Part shown: positions 36,482-46,129 of the stretch, one piece after another
How the letters are laid out: every line of letters starts with the position of its first letter
Position numbering within the stretch: the stretch's first letter is position 1
From: Pseudomonas sp. RC10
Lineage (GTDB): Bacteria; Pseudomonadota; Gammaproteobacteria; Pseudomonadales; Pseudomonadaceae
NCBI RefSeq assembly: GCF_038397775.1
Contig: NZ_CP151650.1
Location: 6,647,603 to 6,711,602 of the forward strand
Reading direction: 5' to 3'
Length of the DNA: 64,000 nt
The notes under the pieces: generated by a model
What the model saw: only the letters and a program-made list of their open reading frames with translations
Told to the model about the DNA's origin: nothing
The model's database searches: none
Translations under genes and position numbers: made by a program

Positions 36482-37828
36482 TTACAGGTTGTAGCCACGC
36501 TCGTTGTGTTGCGCGAGGTCGAGGCCGACCGCTTCTTCTTCCTCGGTGACACGCAGACCCATGACAGCGTCCAGTACCTTGAGGATGATGAAGGTCACGA
36601 TCGCGGTGTAGATGATCGTGAAGCCAACACCTTTGCACTGAATCCAGACTTGTGCAGCGATGTCAGTCACAGTGCCGAAGCCGCCCAGCGAAGGGGCTGC
36701 GAAGACACCGGTCAAGATCGCGCCGAGGATACCGCCGATACCGTGAACGCCGAAGGCATCCAGCGAATCGTCGTAGCCCAGTTTGCGTTTCAGGGTGGTG
36801 GCGCAGAAGAAGCAGACCACGCCCGCCGCCAGACCGATGATCAGGCCGCCCATTGGGCCGACAGTACCGGCCGCCGGGGTGATGGCAACCAGACCGGCAA
36901 CCACGCCCGAGGCGATGCCCAGTGCGCTTGGCTTACCGTGGGTCAGCCACTCGGCGAACATCCAGCCCAGTGCAGCAGCGGCGGTTGCGATCTGAGTGAC
37001 CAGCATCGCCATACCGGCAGTGCCGTTGGCCGCAGCAGCCGAGCCTGCGTTGAAGCCGAACCAGCCTACCCACAGCATTGCTGCGCCGACCAGGGTGTAA
37101 CCCAGGTTGTGCGGAGCCATTGGGGTGGTCGGGAAGCCTTTGCGTTTGCCCAGTACCAGGCACGCTACCAGGCCAGCCACACCGGCGTTGATGTGAACAA
37201 CGGTGCCGCCTGCGAAGTCGAGAACGCCCCAGTCCCACAGCAGACCACCCACGCCACTCCAGACCATGTGCGCGATGGGCGCATAGACCAGGGTGAACCA
37301 GATGGCCATGAAGATCAGCATCGCGGAGAACTTCATGCGTTCTGCGAAGGCACCGACGATCAGAGCCGGGGTGATGATGGCGAAGGTCATCTGGAAGGTG
37401 ACGAACACGGCTTCAGGAAACAGCGCCGTCGCACCGGTGATGCTGGCAGGCGTGATGCCCGCCAGGAACGCCTTCGACAGACCGCCGACGAAGGAGTTGA
37501 AATTGATGACGTTGGCTTCCATTCCCGTGGTGTCGAAGGCCAGGCTGTAACCGTAGATGCACCACAGGATGCTGATCAGGCCGGTGATGGCGAAGCACTG
37601 CATCATCACGGAAAGCACGTTTTTCTGACGAACCATGCCGCCGTAGAACAGTGCCAGACCGGGAACGGTCATGAACAGCACCAATGCGGTGGACGTCAGC
37701 ATCCAGGCGGTGTCGCCTGAGTTGAGTACAGGTGCTGCGGGGGCTGCCACTTCGTCTGCCGCCATGGCCAAGCCAGGGGTTACGAGGGACAACAGGGCTC
37801 CTAGCCCTGCGAATTGACGCAGAGTCAT
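36482..37828 (-). CDS. amtB: Ammonium transporter AmtB
   Basis: 448 residues: signal peptide (TLRQFAGLGALLSLVTPGLAMA), then eleven helices of the Amt/Rh family. DTAWMLTSTALVLFMTVPGLALFYGG marks the start of the channel, GVLDFAGGTVVHINAGVAGLV contains the first pore histidine and DAFGVHGIGG the second. It conducts ammonium and is blocked by GlnK. Start ATG 37828. Second gene of the glnK-amtB operon, 34 bases after glnK. Confidence 0.95.
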   Translation of the reverse strand: MTLRQFAGLGALLSLVTPGLAMAADEVAAPAAPVLNSGDTAWMLTSTALVLFMTVPGLALFYGGMVRQKNVLSVMMQCFAITGLISILWCIYGYSLAFDTTGMEANVINFNSFVGGLSKAFLAGITPASITGATALFPEAVFVTFQMTFAIITPALIVGAFAERMKFSAMLIFMAIWFTLVYAPIAHMVWSGVGGLLWDWGVLDFAGGTVVHINAGVAGLVACLVLGKRKGFPTTPMAPHNLGYTLVGAAMLWVGWFGFNAGSAAAANGTAGMAMLVTQIATAAAALGWMFAEWLTHGKPSALGIASGVVAGLVAITPAAGTVGPMGGLIIGLAAGVVCFFCATTLKRKLGYDDSLDAFGVHGIGGILGAILTGVFAAPSLGGFGTVTDIAAQVWIQCKGVGFTIIYTAIVTFIILKVLDAVMGLRVTEEEEAVGLDLAQHNERGYNL

Positions 37829-37862
37829 ATTGTTTTCTCCTGGGGCGTTGGGGTTTGGCGGC

Positions 37863-38480
<618 letters not shown>

Positions 38481-38494
38481 TCACTCAATCCTGT

Positions 38495-38511
38495 CGCACA
38501 ACAACAGTGCG
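38495..38511. promoter_or_regulatory. NtrC-type enhancer site upstream of glnK
   Basis: CGCACAACAACAGTGCG keeps the NtrC core GCAC-N7-GTGC; its flanks give TCGCAC..GTGCGA arms. It lies 75-91 bases upstream of the -24 element, the usual enhancer range. NtrC binding is inferred. Confidence 0.6.
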
Positions 38512-38615
38512 AACGTGCACGGCCAAATGCTCGAAAAGCGTGCAGCGCCGCCAGCGTGAAATGACTATAGACGCTGCGTGATACACTTCCGCCCCTCTGA
38601 TTCCGGAAGACGATC

Positions 38616-38879
38616 ATGCTCGCGCCCAAAGCTTTTCTAGATGCCCTGAGCGGCCACGCCTCGCGGTTGTTCAACGGCGAGACCCCACTGCCCCGCAACG
38701 AATTCGAGACCCAGTTCAAGGCCCTGCTGCAAAGCGGCTTCAGCAAACTGGATCTGGTCAGCCGGGAAGAATTCGACAGCCAGATGGTCGTCCTCGCCCG
38801 AACCCGTGCCCGTCTTGAGGCACTGGAAGCGAAGATGGCGGAGATGGAAGCGCAGTTGGCGGGGCAGCCAAAAGAGTAA
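38616..38879 (+). CDS. ubiK: UbiK, accessory factor of ubiquinone synthesis (BMFP family)
   Basis: 87 residues. An amphipathic N-terminal half (MLAPKAFLDALSGHASRLF) leads to the family core FKALLQSGFSKLDLVSREEFDSQMVVLARTRARLEALEAKMAEMEAQ with a coiled-coil C-terminus. UbiK (YqiC) trimerises, binds membranes and supports the Ubi complex. Start ATG 38616, GGAAGA Shine-Dalgarno. A hairpin (38885-38913) lies just after the stop. Confidence 0.9.
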   Translation: MLAPKAFLDALSGHASRLFNGETPLPRNEFETQFKALLQSGFSKLDLVSREEFDSQMVVLARTRARLEALEAKMAEMEAQLAGQPKE

Positions 38880-38884
38880 GCCGC

Positions 38885-38913
38885 GACATGCCCCGTCATT
38901 GGCCGGGCATGTC
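38885..38913. repeat. Hairpin in the gap between ubiK and higA
   Basis: GACATGCCC paired with GGGCATGTC around an 11-base loop. There is no T-run, so a classical terminator is unlikely, but it may shield converging transcripts of ubiK and higA. Confidence 0.6.
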
Positions 38914-38921
38914 AGTTGTGT

Positions 38922-39227
38922 TCAGGCACAGTGCGCGATGCGCTGGACCTGTGCCTTGATGGCCGCTCCTCGTTCGATTTCTGCCTTGCGCAGATCGTAG
39001 GTCAGTTGCAGGTTCAGCCAGAACTCCGGGGTGGTTTCAAGGCAAGCGGCAAGGCGCAACGCCACGTCCGCGCTCACGCCTCTTCGCTGCAAAACGATAT
39101 CGTTGACCGTGGGCGTGGAAACACCCAATGCCCGCGCCAACGCCGCAGCCGTGAGCCCCAAAGGCTCCAGATACTCTTCTTTGAGAATTTCGCCAGGATG
39201 TACCGGCCGCATTCCGTTCTTGGTCAT
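38922..39227 (-). CDS. higA: HigA family antitoxin
   Basis: 101 residues, beginning TKNGMRPVHPGEILKEEYLEPLGLT, a hallmark of the HigA/VapI family, then an HTH of the Xre type (LTAAALARALGVSTPTVNDIVLQ) and a C-terminal tail. It binds HigB and represses the operon. Start ATG 39227; higB lies 7 bases upstream, in the toxin-first order of higBA loci. Confidence 0.9.
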   Translation of the reverse strand: MTKNGMRPVHPGEILKEEYLEPLGLTAAALARALGVSTPTVNDIVLQRRGVSADVALRLAACLETTPEFWLNLQLTYDLRKAEIERGAAIKAQVQRIAHCA

Positions 39228-39234
39228 GGTTGCC

Positions 39235-39513
39235 TCAGTGGTAATCGACGATTTCGACGTCTTCCGGCCCATTCGCACCCCAAACGAAACAAATCCGCCA
39301 TTGGGCGTTGATCCGTATGCTGTGCTGCCCTTTACGGTCGCCGTCCAGAGCCTCAAGCCGATTCCCGGGTGGAGACCTTAGATCTGCTAGCGAAGTAGCC
39401 GCATCCAGCATGGTCAGTTTGCGTTCCACGACCGAAAGGATCGAGGACCACACCCGTGTTTTGCCGTGGTAAAAAAGTGATTCAGTATCCCTACATCTGA
39501 AACTTGCAATCAT
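39235..39513 (-). CDS. higB: HigB family toxin (RelE superfamily)
   Basis: 92 residues: MIASFRCRDTESLFYHG at the start, NRLEALDGDRKGQHSIRINAQWRICF in the middle and VEIVDYH at the end, all standard for HigB, an mRNA interferase of the RelE fold that cuts ribosome-bound mRNA. Conserved basic/aromatic residues (Arg, Trp, Tyr, His) are present, so it looks intact. Start ATG 39513. It has a palindromic operator immediately upstream. Confidence 0.9.
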   Translation of the reverse strand: MIASFRCRDTESLFYHGKTRVWSSILSVVERKLTMLDAATSLADLRSPPGNRLEALDGDRKGQHSIRINAQWRICFVWGANGPEDVEIVDYH

Positions 39514-39525
39514 TGCTAACGCTTA

Positions 39526-39542
39526 ACGTTATTCATTAACGT
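39526..39542. promoter_or_regulatory. Palindromic operator of higBA
   Basis: ACGTTA-TTCAT-TAACGT, a perfect 6-base inverted repeat with a 5-base spacer, 13 bases before the higB start; a third related TAACG lies at 39517-39521. Position and symmetry fit autorepression by HigA. Confidence 0.65.
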
Positions 39543-39683
39543 GAAATTGTAGACAGCGATAGCTCCGAACACAACAACCAAAACGCTAGAAACACCCCGT
39601 AGAACTTACCCCCTCCCTCACCTCACTCCCCTGACTATCCTTCAGCACGCCGCAGGAAGCGGTGCCGCCTCCAAGGATCGCTC

Positions 39684-41177
39684 ATGTCCCTCGCCATCGT
39701 TCTCAGCCGCGCTCAAGTCGGGGTCGAAGCCCCTGCGGTGACCGTCGAAACTCATCTCGCCAACGGCCTGCCCGCGTTGACGCTGGTGGGGCTGCCGGAG
39801 GGGGCGGTGAGGGAGAGCAAGGATCGGGTACGTTCGGCGATTCTGAATTGTCGGCTGGACTTTCCGGCGCGGCGGATCACGTTGAATCTGGCGCCTGCCG
39901 ATCTTCCCAAGGATGGCGGGCGTTTCGATCTGGCGATTGCATTGGGCTTGCTGGCGGCAAGTGGGCAGCTACCCACGCTGGCGCTCGATGGCGTGGAATG
40001 TCTGGGCGAGCTGGCGCTGTCGGGCGCGATACGGCCTGTGCAAGGCGTGTTGCCTGCGGCGTTGGCGGCGCGGGAGGCGGGGCATACGCTGATCGTCCCG
40101 GCGGTGAACGCTGAAGAGGCGTGCCTGGCGTCGGGTTTGAAGGTGATTGCGGTCAGTCATCTCTTGGAATTGGTGTCTCACCTCAATGGCCACGCCACGA
40201 TTGCGCCGTACAAATCCAACGGCCTGATTCTGCAAACCCAGCCTTATCCGGACTTGAGCGAGGTTCAGGGCCAGCCCGCTGCCAAACGTGCGTTGTTGGT
40301 TGCCGCTGCCGGAGCGCACAACTTGCTGTTCAGTGGTCCGCCGGGGACGGGCAAAACTTTGCTGGCGAGCCGTCTTCCCGGTCTTTTGCCACCGCTGGAC
40401 GAGCGTGAAGCGCTGGAAGTGGCGGCGATTCAATCGGTGGCCAGTCACGCGCCCCTTACCAGTTGGCCCCAGCGCCCGTTTCGACAACCCCACCACTCTG
40501 CCTCCGGACCAGCGCTGGTCGGCGGTGGCAGTCGCCCGCAACCTGGCGAAATCACGTTGGCCCACCATGGCGTGCTGTTTCTCGATGAATTGCCCGAGTT
40601 TGATCGGCGCGTGCTGGAAGTGCTGCGTGAGCCGCTGGAATCCGGCCACATCGTGATTTCCCGCGCCCGGGATCGGGTGCGCTTTCCGGCACGCTTTCAA
40701 TTGGTGGCGGCGATGAACCCCTGCCCCTGCGGCTATCACGGCGAGCCGACCGGGCGCTGCCGCTGCTCAACCGATCAGATTCAGCGCTACCGCAACAAGC
40801 TGTCCGGGCCGTTGCTGGATCGCATCGACCTGCACCTGACCGTCGCCCGTGAAGCGACATCACTGGCTGCGACCGCTCAAACCGGAGAAAGCAGCGCCAG
40901 TGCCGCGGAGTTGGTTTCAGAAGCCCGCGAGCGCCAGCAAAAGCGCCAAGGCTGCGCCAATGCCTTCCTCGACCTTCCCGCCTTACGCCAACACTGCGCC
41001 TTGCTGCCCGAAGACGAAGCCTGGCTCGAAACCGCGTGCGAGCGCTTGAGCCTGTCACTTCGTTCGGCCCATCGACTGCTGAAAGTCGCGCGCACGCTGG
41101 CGGATCTGGAGCGAGTCGAGGCGATTTCCAGAAGCCACATTGCGGAGGCATTGCAGTATCGCCCGGCCGCCAACTGA
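39684..41177 (+). CDS. comM: ComM/YifB AAA+ Mg-chelatase-like helicase
   Basis: 497 residues. An N-terminal Lon-S5-like domain (LAIVLSRAQVGVEAPAVTVETHL) leads into the AAA+ core with Walker A GPPGTGKT at about 219-226, Walker B VLFLDELPEF, and the zinc-type MNPCPCGYHGEPTGRCRC. ComM is a hexameric branch-migration helicase in natural transformation. Start ATG 39684. Apparently intact; the conserved backbone ends here and accessory genes follow. Confidence 0.93.
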   Translation: MSLAIVLSRAQVGVEAPAVTVETHLANGLPALTLVGLPEGAVRESKDRVRSAILNCRLDFPARRITLNLAPADLPKDGGRFDLAIALGLLAASGQLPTLALDGVECLGELALSGAIRPVQGVLPAALAAREAGHTLIVPAVNAEEACLASGLKVIAVSHLLELVSHLNGHATIAPYKSNGLILQTQPYPDLSEVQGQPAAKRALLVAAAGAHNLLFSGPPGTGKTLLASRLPGLLPPLDEREALEVAAIQSVASHAPLTSWPQRPFRQPHHSASGPALVGGGSRPQPGEITLAHHGVLFLDELPEFDRRVLEVLREPLESGHIVISRARDRVRFPARFQLVAAMNPCPCGYHGEPTGRCRCSTDQIQRYRNKLSGPLLDRIDLHLTVAREATSLAATAQTGESSASAAELVSEARERQQKRQGCANAFLDLPALRQHCALLPEDEAWLETACERLSLSLRSAHRLLKVARTLADLERVEAISRSHIAEALQYRPAAN

Positions 41178-41276
41178 GGATCGGTCCGCGTAATCTGCCG
41201 TTTGATCCTGACCATTCAGGCAAAACTTCTGCGCCAACAGGGCAATATGCCGTAACTCATCCTGGAGGAGCGTTCT

Positions 41277-42200
41277 ATGGCCCTGCTTTATAAGTCCGAC
41301 CCCAGCCGTGGCCCGACCTGGAAAGCCCTGTTCGCGGAGCACGCGCCCGATATCGAAATCCGCCTGTGGCCCGACGTGGGCGACCCGACCGAGATTCGCT
41401 ACCTGGCGGCGTGGTTGCCGCCGGAAAATCTCGCGGAGTTCAGCAATCTGGAAGTCATTTATGCGCTGTCCGCTGGCGTAGATCAGTTCGACCTGAGCCA
41501 ACTGCCCGACCACGTGCCAGTGGTTCGTGTGCTGGACCCCGGCATTGCGCAAGGCATCGTCGAATACGCCAGCCTCACGGTGCTCAGCCTGCATCGACAG
41601 GTGCCGCTGTACCTGCGCCAACAACACCAGCATGAATGGACAGCCCACGCGCTGACGCCGGCCAGCGAGCGTCGGATTGGCGTCATGGGCCTGGGCAATC
41701 TGGGCACTGCGGTGCTGCGGCACTTGGGTGCTTACGGGTTCAAGCGTTTGGGGTGGGCGCGGTCGGCGCATCATATAGAAGGCGTTGATTGCTATGCGGG
41801 CAAAGCGCAACTGCCCGCGTTTCTGAGTCAGTGCGACATTCTGCTGTGTCTGCTGCCATTGACCGACGAGACCCGAGGGATACTCAATGCCGACCTGTTC
41901 GCAGCGTTGCCCTCTGGCGCCAGCGTGATCAATTTGGGGCGCGGCGCTCAACTGGTCGACGCCGATCTGCTGACGGCTTTGGACAGCGGGCACCTCGATC
42001 AAGCGGTCATTGACGTGTTGGAGCAGGAGCCACCTTCCGAAGAGCACCCTTTCTGGGATCACCCCAAGATCTGGCTGACGCCCCATATCGGCGCGATGAC
42101 CTTTCCGCAATCGGCCTTCGGCGCATTGCTGGACAACATCCGACGGCATCAACGGGGCGAGGCGATGACAGGCGTGATCGAACGGCTCAGGGGGTACTGA
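41277..42200 (+). CDS. ghrA: Glyoxylate/hydroxypyruvate reductase A type dehydrogenase
   Basis: 307 residues of the D-2-hydroxyacid dehydrogenase family. GVMGLGNLGTAVLRHL is the NAD(P)-binding glycine loop (about 139-154), followed by SVINLGRGAQLV (catalytic Arg), DVLEQEP (Glu) and LTPHIGAMT (catalytic His), matching E. coli GhrA. Reduces glyoxylate or hydroxypyruvate in the cytoplasm. Start ATG 41277 with GGAGGA Shine-Dalgarno. First gene of the accessory stretch. Confidence 0.88.
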   Translation: MALLYKSDPSRGPTWKALFAEHAPDIEIRLWPDVGDPTEIRYLAAWLPPENLAEFSNLEVIYALSAGVDQFDLSQLPDHVPVVRVLDPGIAQGIVEYASLTVLSLHRQVPLYLRQQHQHEWTAHALTPASERRIGVMGLGNLGTAVLRHLGAYGFKRLGWARSAHHIEGVDCYAGKAQLPAFLSQCDILLCLLPLTDETRGILNADLFAALPSGASVINLGRGAQLVDADLLTALDSGHLDQAVIDVLEQEPPSEEHPFWDHPKIWLTPHIGAMTFPQSAFGALLDNIRRHQRGEAMTGVIERLRGY

Positions 42201-42359
42201 ATCGCGCCCATCGATCATCCAGTCATTTATGCTGTTTGACGGCATGAAAACGGCCAATTCGATCAGTCGCCCAGTCAACTTCAGCGTCCTCCACGCGGCC
42301 GTCTGCTTACCCTCTTAGCAGGTTGGCAGCCATTCCGGCGGCCCGTGAGGGAGAGCGAC

Positions 42360-43652
42360 ATGACTTCTGCAAACACGCGAAATGACCAACTTCTGGCCCT
42401 GCGCGAGCAGCATGTGGCGCGCGGCGTCGCGACGGCACATCCGGTTGTCGTCGCCCGCGCCCAAGGCACCGAGTTATGGGACGTCGATGGCAAGCGCTAT
42501 CTTGATTTCGTGGGCGGCATCGGGGTGTTGAATACCGGCCATAACCATCCCCGGGTGGTGGAAGCCGTGCGCAAGCAGGTTGGGGAGGTCTCCCACGCGA
42601 GCTTTCAGGTGGTGGCGTATGAGAGCTACATCAACGTCTGTGCCCGGTTGAACAAACTGGTCGGCGGCGGCGAGCACTATAAAAGCGTGCTGTTCACGTC
42701 CGGCGCGGAAGCTGTGGAGAACGCAATCAAGATTGCACGGGGCTACACCAATCGCCCGGCCATCATTTCGTTTCGCGGCGGCTTTCATGGCCGCACGTTG
42801 CTGGGCGTCACGCTGACGGGGATGAGTCAGCCCTACAAGCAGAACTTCGGTCCGTTTCCCGCAGACATTTTCCACACGCCCTACCCTGATGCGTTCCGTG
42901 GCATGACCACCGAAAAAGCCTTGCAGGCGCTGGACGAGGTGTTCGCGACTGATGTGGCGCCAGAGAGGGTCGCGGCGATCATCGTCGAGCCGGTACAGGG
43001 CGATGGTGGATTTCTCGCGGCACCGGTGGAATTCATGCGAGCCCTCAGAGAACGCTGCACGCGGCATGGCATCGTGCTGATTTGCGATGAGATTCAGGCG
43101 GGGTTCGGGCGCACCGGTACGATGTTTGGTTTCCAGCATTCTGGGATTCAGCCTGATCTGGTGACCACGGCGAAAAGCCTGGCGGGCGGTCTGCCGCTGT
43201 CCGGCGTGGTCGGACGCGCCGAGATCATGGAAGCGCCGACGCCCGGAGGCTTGGGCGGCACCTATGGCGGGAACCCTGTGGCATGCGCGGCGGCGCTGGC
43301 GGTGCTCGATCTGTTCGAACAGGAAGACCTGCTGGCCCAGGGCGAACGCCTCGCGACGCAATTGCGGGCGGGCTTGCTGGACTTGCAGAAAAGCCACTCG
43401 CGCATTGGCGACGTGCGGGGACGTGGGTTCATGCTGGCGATTGAAATGGTGGCGGCGGATGCGGCGCAAACCCCGGATGCCGTGCTGGCGCAAAACGTCA
43501 TCGATCACGCGCGCGAAGCCGGGTTGTTGGTGATCAAGTGCGGCGTGCATCGCAACACCGTGCGCTTCCTGGCGCCGCTCACGACCACGCCTGAACAGAT
43601 CGACGAAGCCCTTCAGGCACTCAAGCAGGCATTACTGAAGGCCGGGGCCTGA
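42360..43652 (+). CDS. gabT: Class III (4-aminobutyrate-type) aminotransferase
   Basis: 430 residues, PLP-dependent. PLP lysine Lys272 in TTAKSLAGGLPLSGVVG, the conserved LICDEIQAGFGRTG and SGAEAVENAIKIAR match GabT closely, so GABA:2-oxoglutarate transamination to succinic semialdehyde is likely, but related omega-amino acids cannot be excluded. Start ATG 42360 (GAGGGAGAGCGAC leader). It is followed by an AsnC regulator on the same strand and by gabD convergently. Confidence 0.82.
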   Translation: MTSANTRNDQLLALREQHVARGVATAHPVVVARAQGTELWDVDGKRYLDFVGGIGVLNTGHNHPRVVEAVRKQVGEVSHASFQVVAYESYINVCARLNKLVGGGEHYKSVLFTSGAEAVENAIKIARGYTNRPAIISFRGGFHGRTLLGVTLTGMSQPYKQNFGPFPADIFHTPYPDAFRGMTTEKALQALDEVFATDVAPERVAAIIVEPVQGDGGFLAAPVEFMRALRERCTRHGIVLICDEIQAGFGRTGTMFGFQHSGIQPDLVTTAKSLAGGLPLSGVVGRAEIMEAPTPGGLGGTYGGNPVACAAALAVLDLFEQEDLLAQGERLATQLRAGLLDLQKSHSRIGDVRGRGFMLAIEMVAADAAQTPDAVLAQNVIDHAREAGLLVIKCGVHRNTVRFLAPLTTTPEQIDEALQALKQALLKAGA

Positions 43653-43798
43653 TCTTCCCGTCGCCGGTCCCGGCAAGGCGATAACGATTGCCGGGGCTGG
43701 CAAGCTTCTGTTTGCAGGGCATCCCTTCGACACAGTACAACTACGCCAGCGCCGGGGTTCGCGCGGTGCCATTCACTTTTGGTGTTCGAGGTAGTCAG

Positions 43799-44302
43799 AT
43801 GCACGCAGGCATGAAGCTGGACCGGATCGACATCAACATTCTGGTTCATCTGCAAAAGGATGCGCGAATGACCAACATCGCCCTCGCGGAGGCGGTGGGG
43901 CTGTCGCCGAGCCCGTGCCTGCAACGGGTCAAACGTCTGGAAGCGGCGGGCTACATCAGCGGCTATGAAGCGCAGGTCGACATTTCGAAGCTGGTGAACA
44001 CGGTGACGGTGTTCACAGAGATCACCCTGTCGGATCACAAACGCAGCGATTTCGTGAAGTTTGAATCGTGCATCCGCAACATCGACGAAGTGCTGGAATG
44101 CCACCTCATCAGCGGCGGTTACGACTACCTCGTGCGCTTCGTCACGGGCAGCATTCAGTACTACCAGGAGTTGATGGAGTCGTTGCTCGACAAGAACATT
44201 GGCATCGAGAAGTACTTCAGCTACATCGTGATTAAGTCGCCAGTCATGAGAAATGCATTGCCGTTGCGCAGTCTGCTCAAGCCGCCGTCATCGACGCTAT
44301 AA
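43799..44302 (+). CDS. Lrp/AsnC family transcriptional regulator
   Basis: About 167 residues. HTH (1-60: KLDRIDINILVHLQKDARMTNIALAEAVGLSPSPCLQRVKRLE) plus an AsnC ligand-binding RAM domain (ECHLISGGYDYLVRF). Start ATG 43799, or an alternative ATG at 43811 after MHAG. It lies between gabT and gabD and probably responds to an amino acid or the transaminase substrate. Ligand unknown. Confidence 0.85.
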   Translation: MHAGMKLDRIDINILVHLQKDARMTNIALAEAVGLSPSPCLQRVKRLEAAGYISGYEAQVDISKLVNTVTVFTEITLSDHKRSDFVKFESCIRNIDEVLECHLISGGYDYLVRFVTGSIQYYQELMESLLDKNIGIEKYFSYIVIKSPVMRNALPLRSLLKPPSSTL

Positions 44303-44375
44303 CGCCGATGACACCACCGAAGCATTGGGGGGCGAGGCGGTACGTCAGCCGAAATGATGTGAAGGCCTCCATCCT

Positions 44376-44463
44376 TTCGCGAGCAAGCTCACTCCTACAG
44401 GTTTTGCGGCAGACCAAAGATCCAGGGTTGCCACAAAATTGTAGGAGTGAGCTTGCTCGCGAA
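44376..44463. repeat. REPIN, GAGCAAGCTCACTCCTACA subtype
   Basis: Inverted pair TTCGCGAGCAAGCTCACTCC..GTGAGCTTGCTCGCGAA around about 38 bases, between asnC and gabD (convergent). Same subtype as 61980-62070 and the arms of the 35091-35315 palindrome. Confidence 0.82.
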
Positions 44464-44513
44464 GGCGGAGTGTCCGCCAACGCGCCGGCAACTGACTCAC
44501 CACCAAAGCGCCC

Positions 44514-45974
44514 TCACCCCAAACCGCCAATGTGCCAGGCCTTCACTTCAAGAAATTCATCGAGGCCGTATTTCGAGCCTTCCCGTCCGATGCCGGATTG
44601 CTTCACCCCGCCAAACGGGGCGACTTCCATGGAAATGATCCCGGTATTCAACCCCACCATGCCGAACTCCAGCGCTTCGCCCACGCGCCATGAGCGGCGC
44701 ATGTCCTGGGTGAAGTAATACGCCCCGAGGCCAAATGGCGTGGCATTGGCCATTTCGATCGCTTCGGCCTCATCGGTAAACCGAAACAACGGCGCCACAG
44801 GTCCGAACGTTTCTTCGTTCGCCATGAGCATGTCGGGGGTCGCTTCCAGCAGGACGGTCGGCTGCACATACAAACCGTCGCCCTCCGGCATCCCGCCCGC
44901 CAGCACGGCGGCGCCTTTTTCCAGCGCATCGCCAATGTGCGACGCCACTTTCGTGACCGCAGCACGGTTGATCAGCGGGCCAATGGTCACGCCCTGCTCC
45001 AGCCCGTTGCCAACGATGAGCTTCGCGACTTCGGCCGCCAGCCGCTCAGCAAACCGCTCATAAATGCCGTCTTGCACCAGAATGCGATTGGCGCAGACGC
45101 AGGTCTGTCCGGCATTACGAAATTTGCTCTGCATGACCCCGGCAATCGCCAACTCAAGGTCAGCGTCATCAAAGACGATAAAAGGCGCATTGCCACCCAA
45201 TTCCAGGCTCAGGCGTTTGATGCTGCTGGCGCACTGGCCCATCAGCAATTGGCCGACGCGGGTGGAGCCGGTGAACGACAGCTTGCGCACCAGGGGATTG
45301 CCGGTCAGCTCAGCGCCAATCTCCGTCGGCAATCCGGTGACCACCTGAATGACGCCCTTGGGAAACCCCGCCCGCTCGGCCAGCACCGCCAAGGCCAATG
45401 CGGAATACGGCGTCATCTCGGAGGGTTTGACGATGACTGTGCAGCCTGCCGCCAAGGCCGGCGCGCATTTGCGGGTGATCATCGCGTTCGGGAAATTCCA
45501 CGGCGTGATGGCAGCCGTCACACCCACTGGCTGCTTGAGCGTGAGGATGCGGCGATCCGCGGTGGGCGCGGGAATGGTGTCGCCGTAAATGCGCCGGGCC
45601 TCTTCAGCAAACCATTTGACGAAACTGGCGCCGTAGGCGATCTCGCCTCGGGCTTCCGCCAGCGGCTTGCCCTGCTCCGCTGTCATGATCTGCGCCAGGT
45701 CTTCCTGATTCTCCAGAATCAGCTGGTGCCACCTTTCCAGCAGTTTGGCGCGCTCGGCGGGTGTGACGTGGCGCCAGTCTTTCCAGGCCTCGTTCGCACA
45801 TTCCACGGCCCGCCGCGTCTCGTTGACGCCCAACGCGGGGATCAGTCCCAGCTCGTGGCCGGTGGCGGGATTAGTCACGCGGAGTGTCACGCCATTGTCC
45901 GCTTGAATCCAGTGGCCGCCCACGTAGGCATGATCAGCGAACAGGGAGGGGTCTTTGAGTCGCAGTTTGAGCAT
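44514..45974 (-). CDS. gabD: Succinate-semialdehyde dehydrogenase type aldehyde dehydrogenase
   Basis: 486 residues. ALDH superfamily with Glu258 (LELGGNAPFIV) and the nucleophile Cys292 (NAGQTCVCANR, the SSADH-specific double cysteine neighbourhood). ITPWNFPNAMITRKCAPALAAGCTVIVKPSEMTPYSAL and the N-terminal ATGHELG agree with GabD. Oxidises succinic semialdehyde to succinate with NAD(P). Start ATG 45974. It is convergent with asnC, not in an operon with gabT; a terminator precedes its promoter region. Confidence 0.88.
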   Translation of the reverse strand: MLKLRLKDPSLFADHAYVGGHWIQADNGVTLRVTNPATGHELGLIPALGVNETRRAVECANEAWKDWRHVTPAERAKLLERWHQLILENQEDLAQIMTAEQGKPLAEARGEIAYGASFVKWFAEEARRIYGDTIPAPTADRRILTLKQPVGVTAAITPWNFPNAMITRKCAPALAAGCTVIVKPSEMTPYSALALAVLAERAGFPKGVIQVVTGLPTEIGAELTGNPLVRKLSFTGSTRVGQLLMGQCASSIKRLSLELGGNAPFIVFDDADLELAIAGVMQSKFRNAGQTCVCANRILVQDGIYERFAERLAAEVAKLIVGNGLEQGVTIGPLINRAAVTKVASHIGDALEKGAAVLAGGMPEGDGLYVQPTVLLEATPDMLMANEETFGPVAPLFRFTDEAEAIEMANATPFGLGAYYFTQDMRRSWRVGEALEFGMVGLNTGIISMEVAPFGGVKQSGIGREGSKYGLDEFLEVKAWHIGGLG

Positions 45975-46010
45975 GACGAGCGCCTTATTCGGGAGGGTGA
46001 AAAAAGTCTA

Positions 46011-46046
46011 AAAAAAACCGCGAACGGCGGATGCCGTATCGCGGTT
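46011..46046 (-). terminator. Terminator after the proX-like gene
   Basis: AACCGCGA/TCGCGGTT stem enclosing an inner CGGC/GCCG pair, followed on the minus strand by T7. It ends the proVWX transcript and separates it from gabD. Confidence 0.82.
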
Positions 46047-46129
46047 CGGGACCACAGGACCTGCTGAACTGAACGGGTCACGCAGCACACTGTGCTGTCG
46101 GACCCGGCCGCTTCGTCAGCAGGGGCGAA

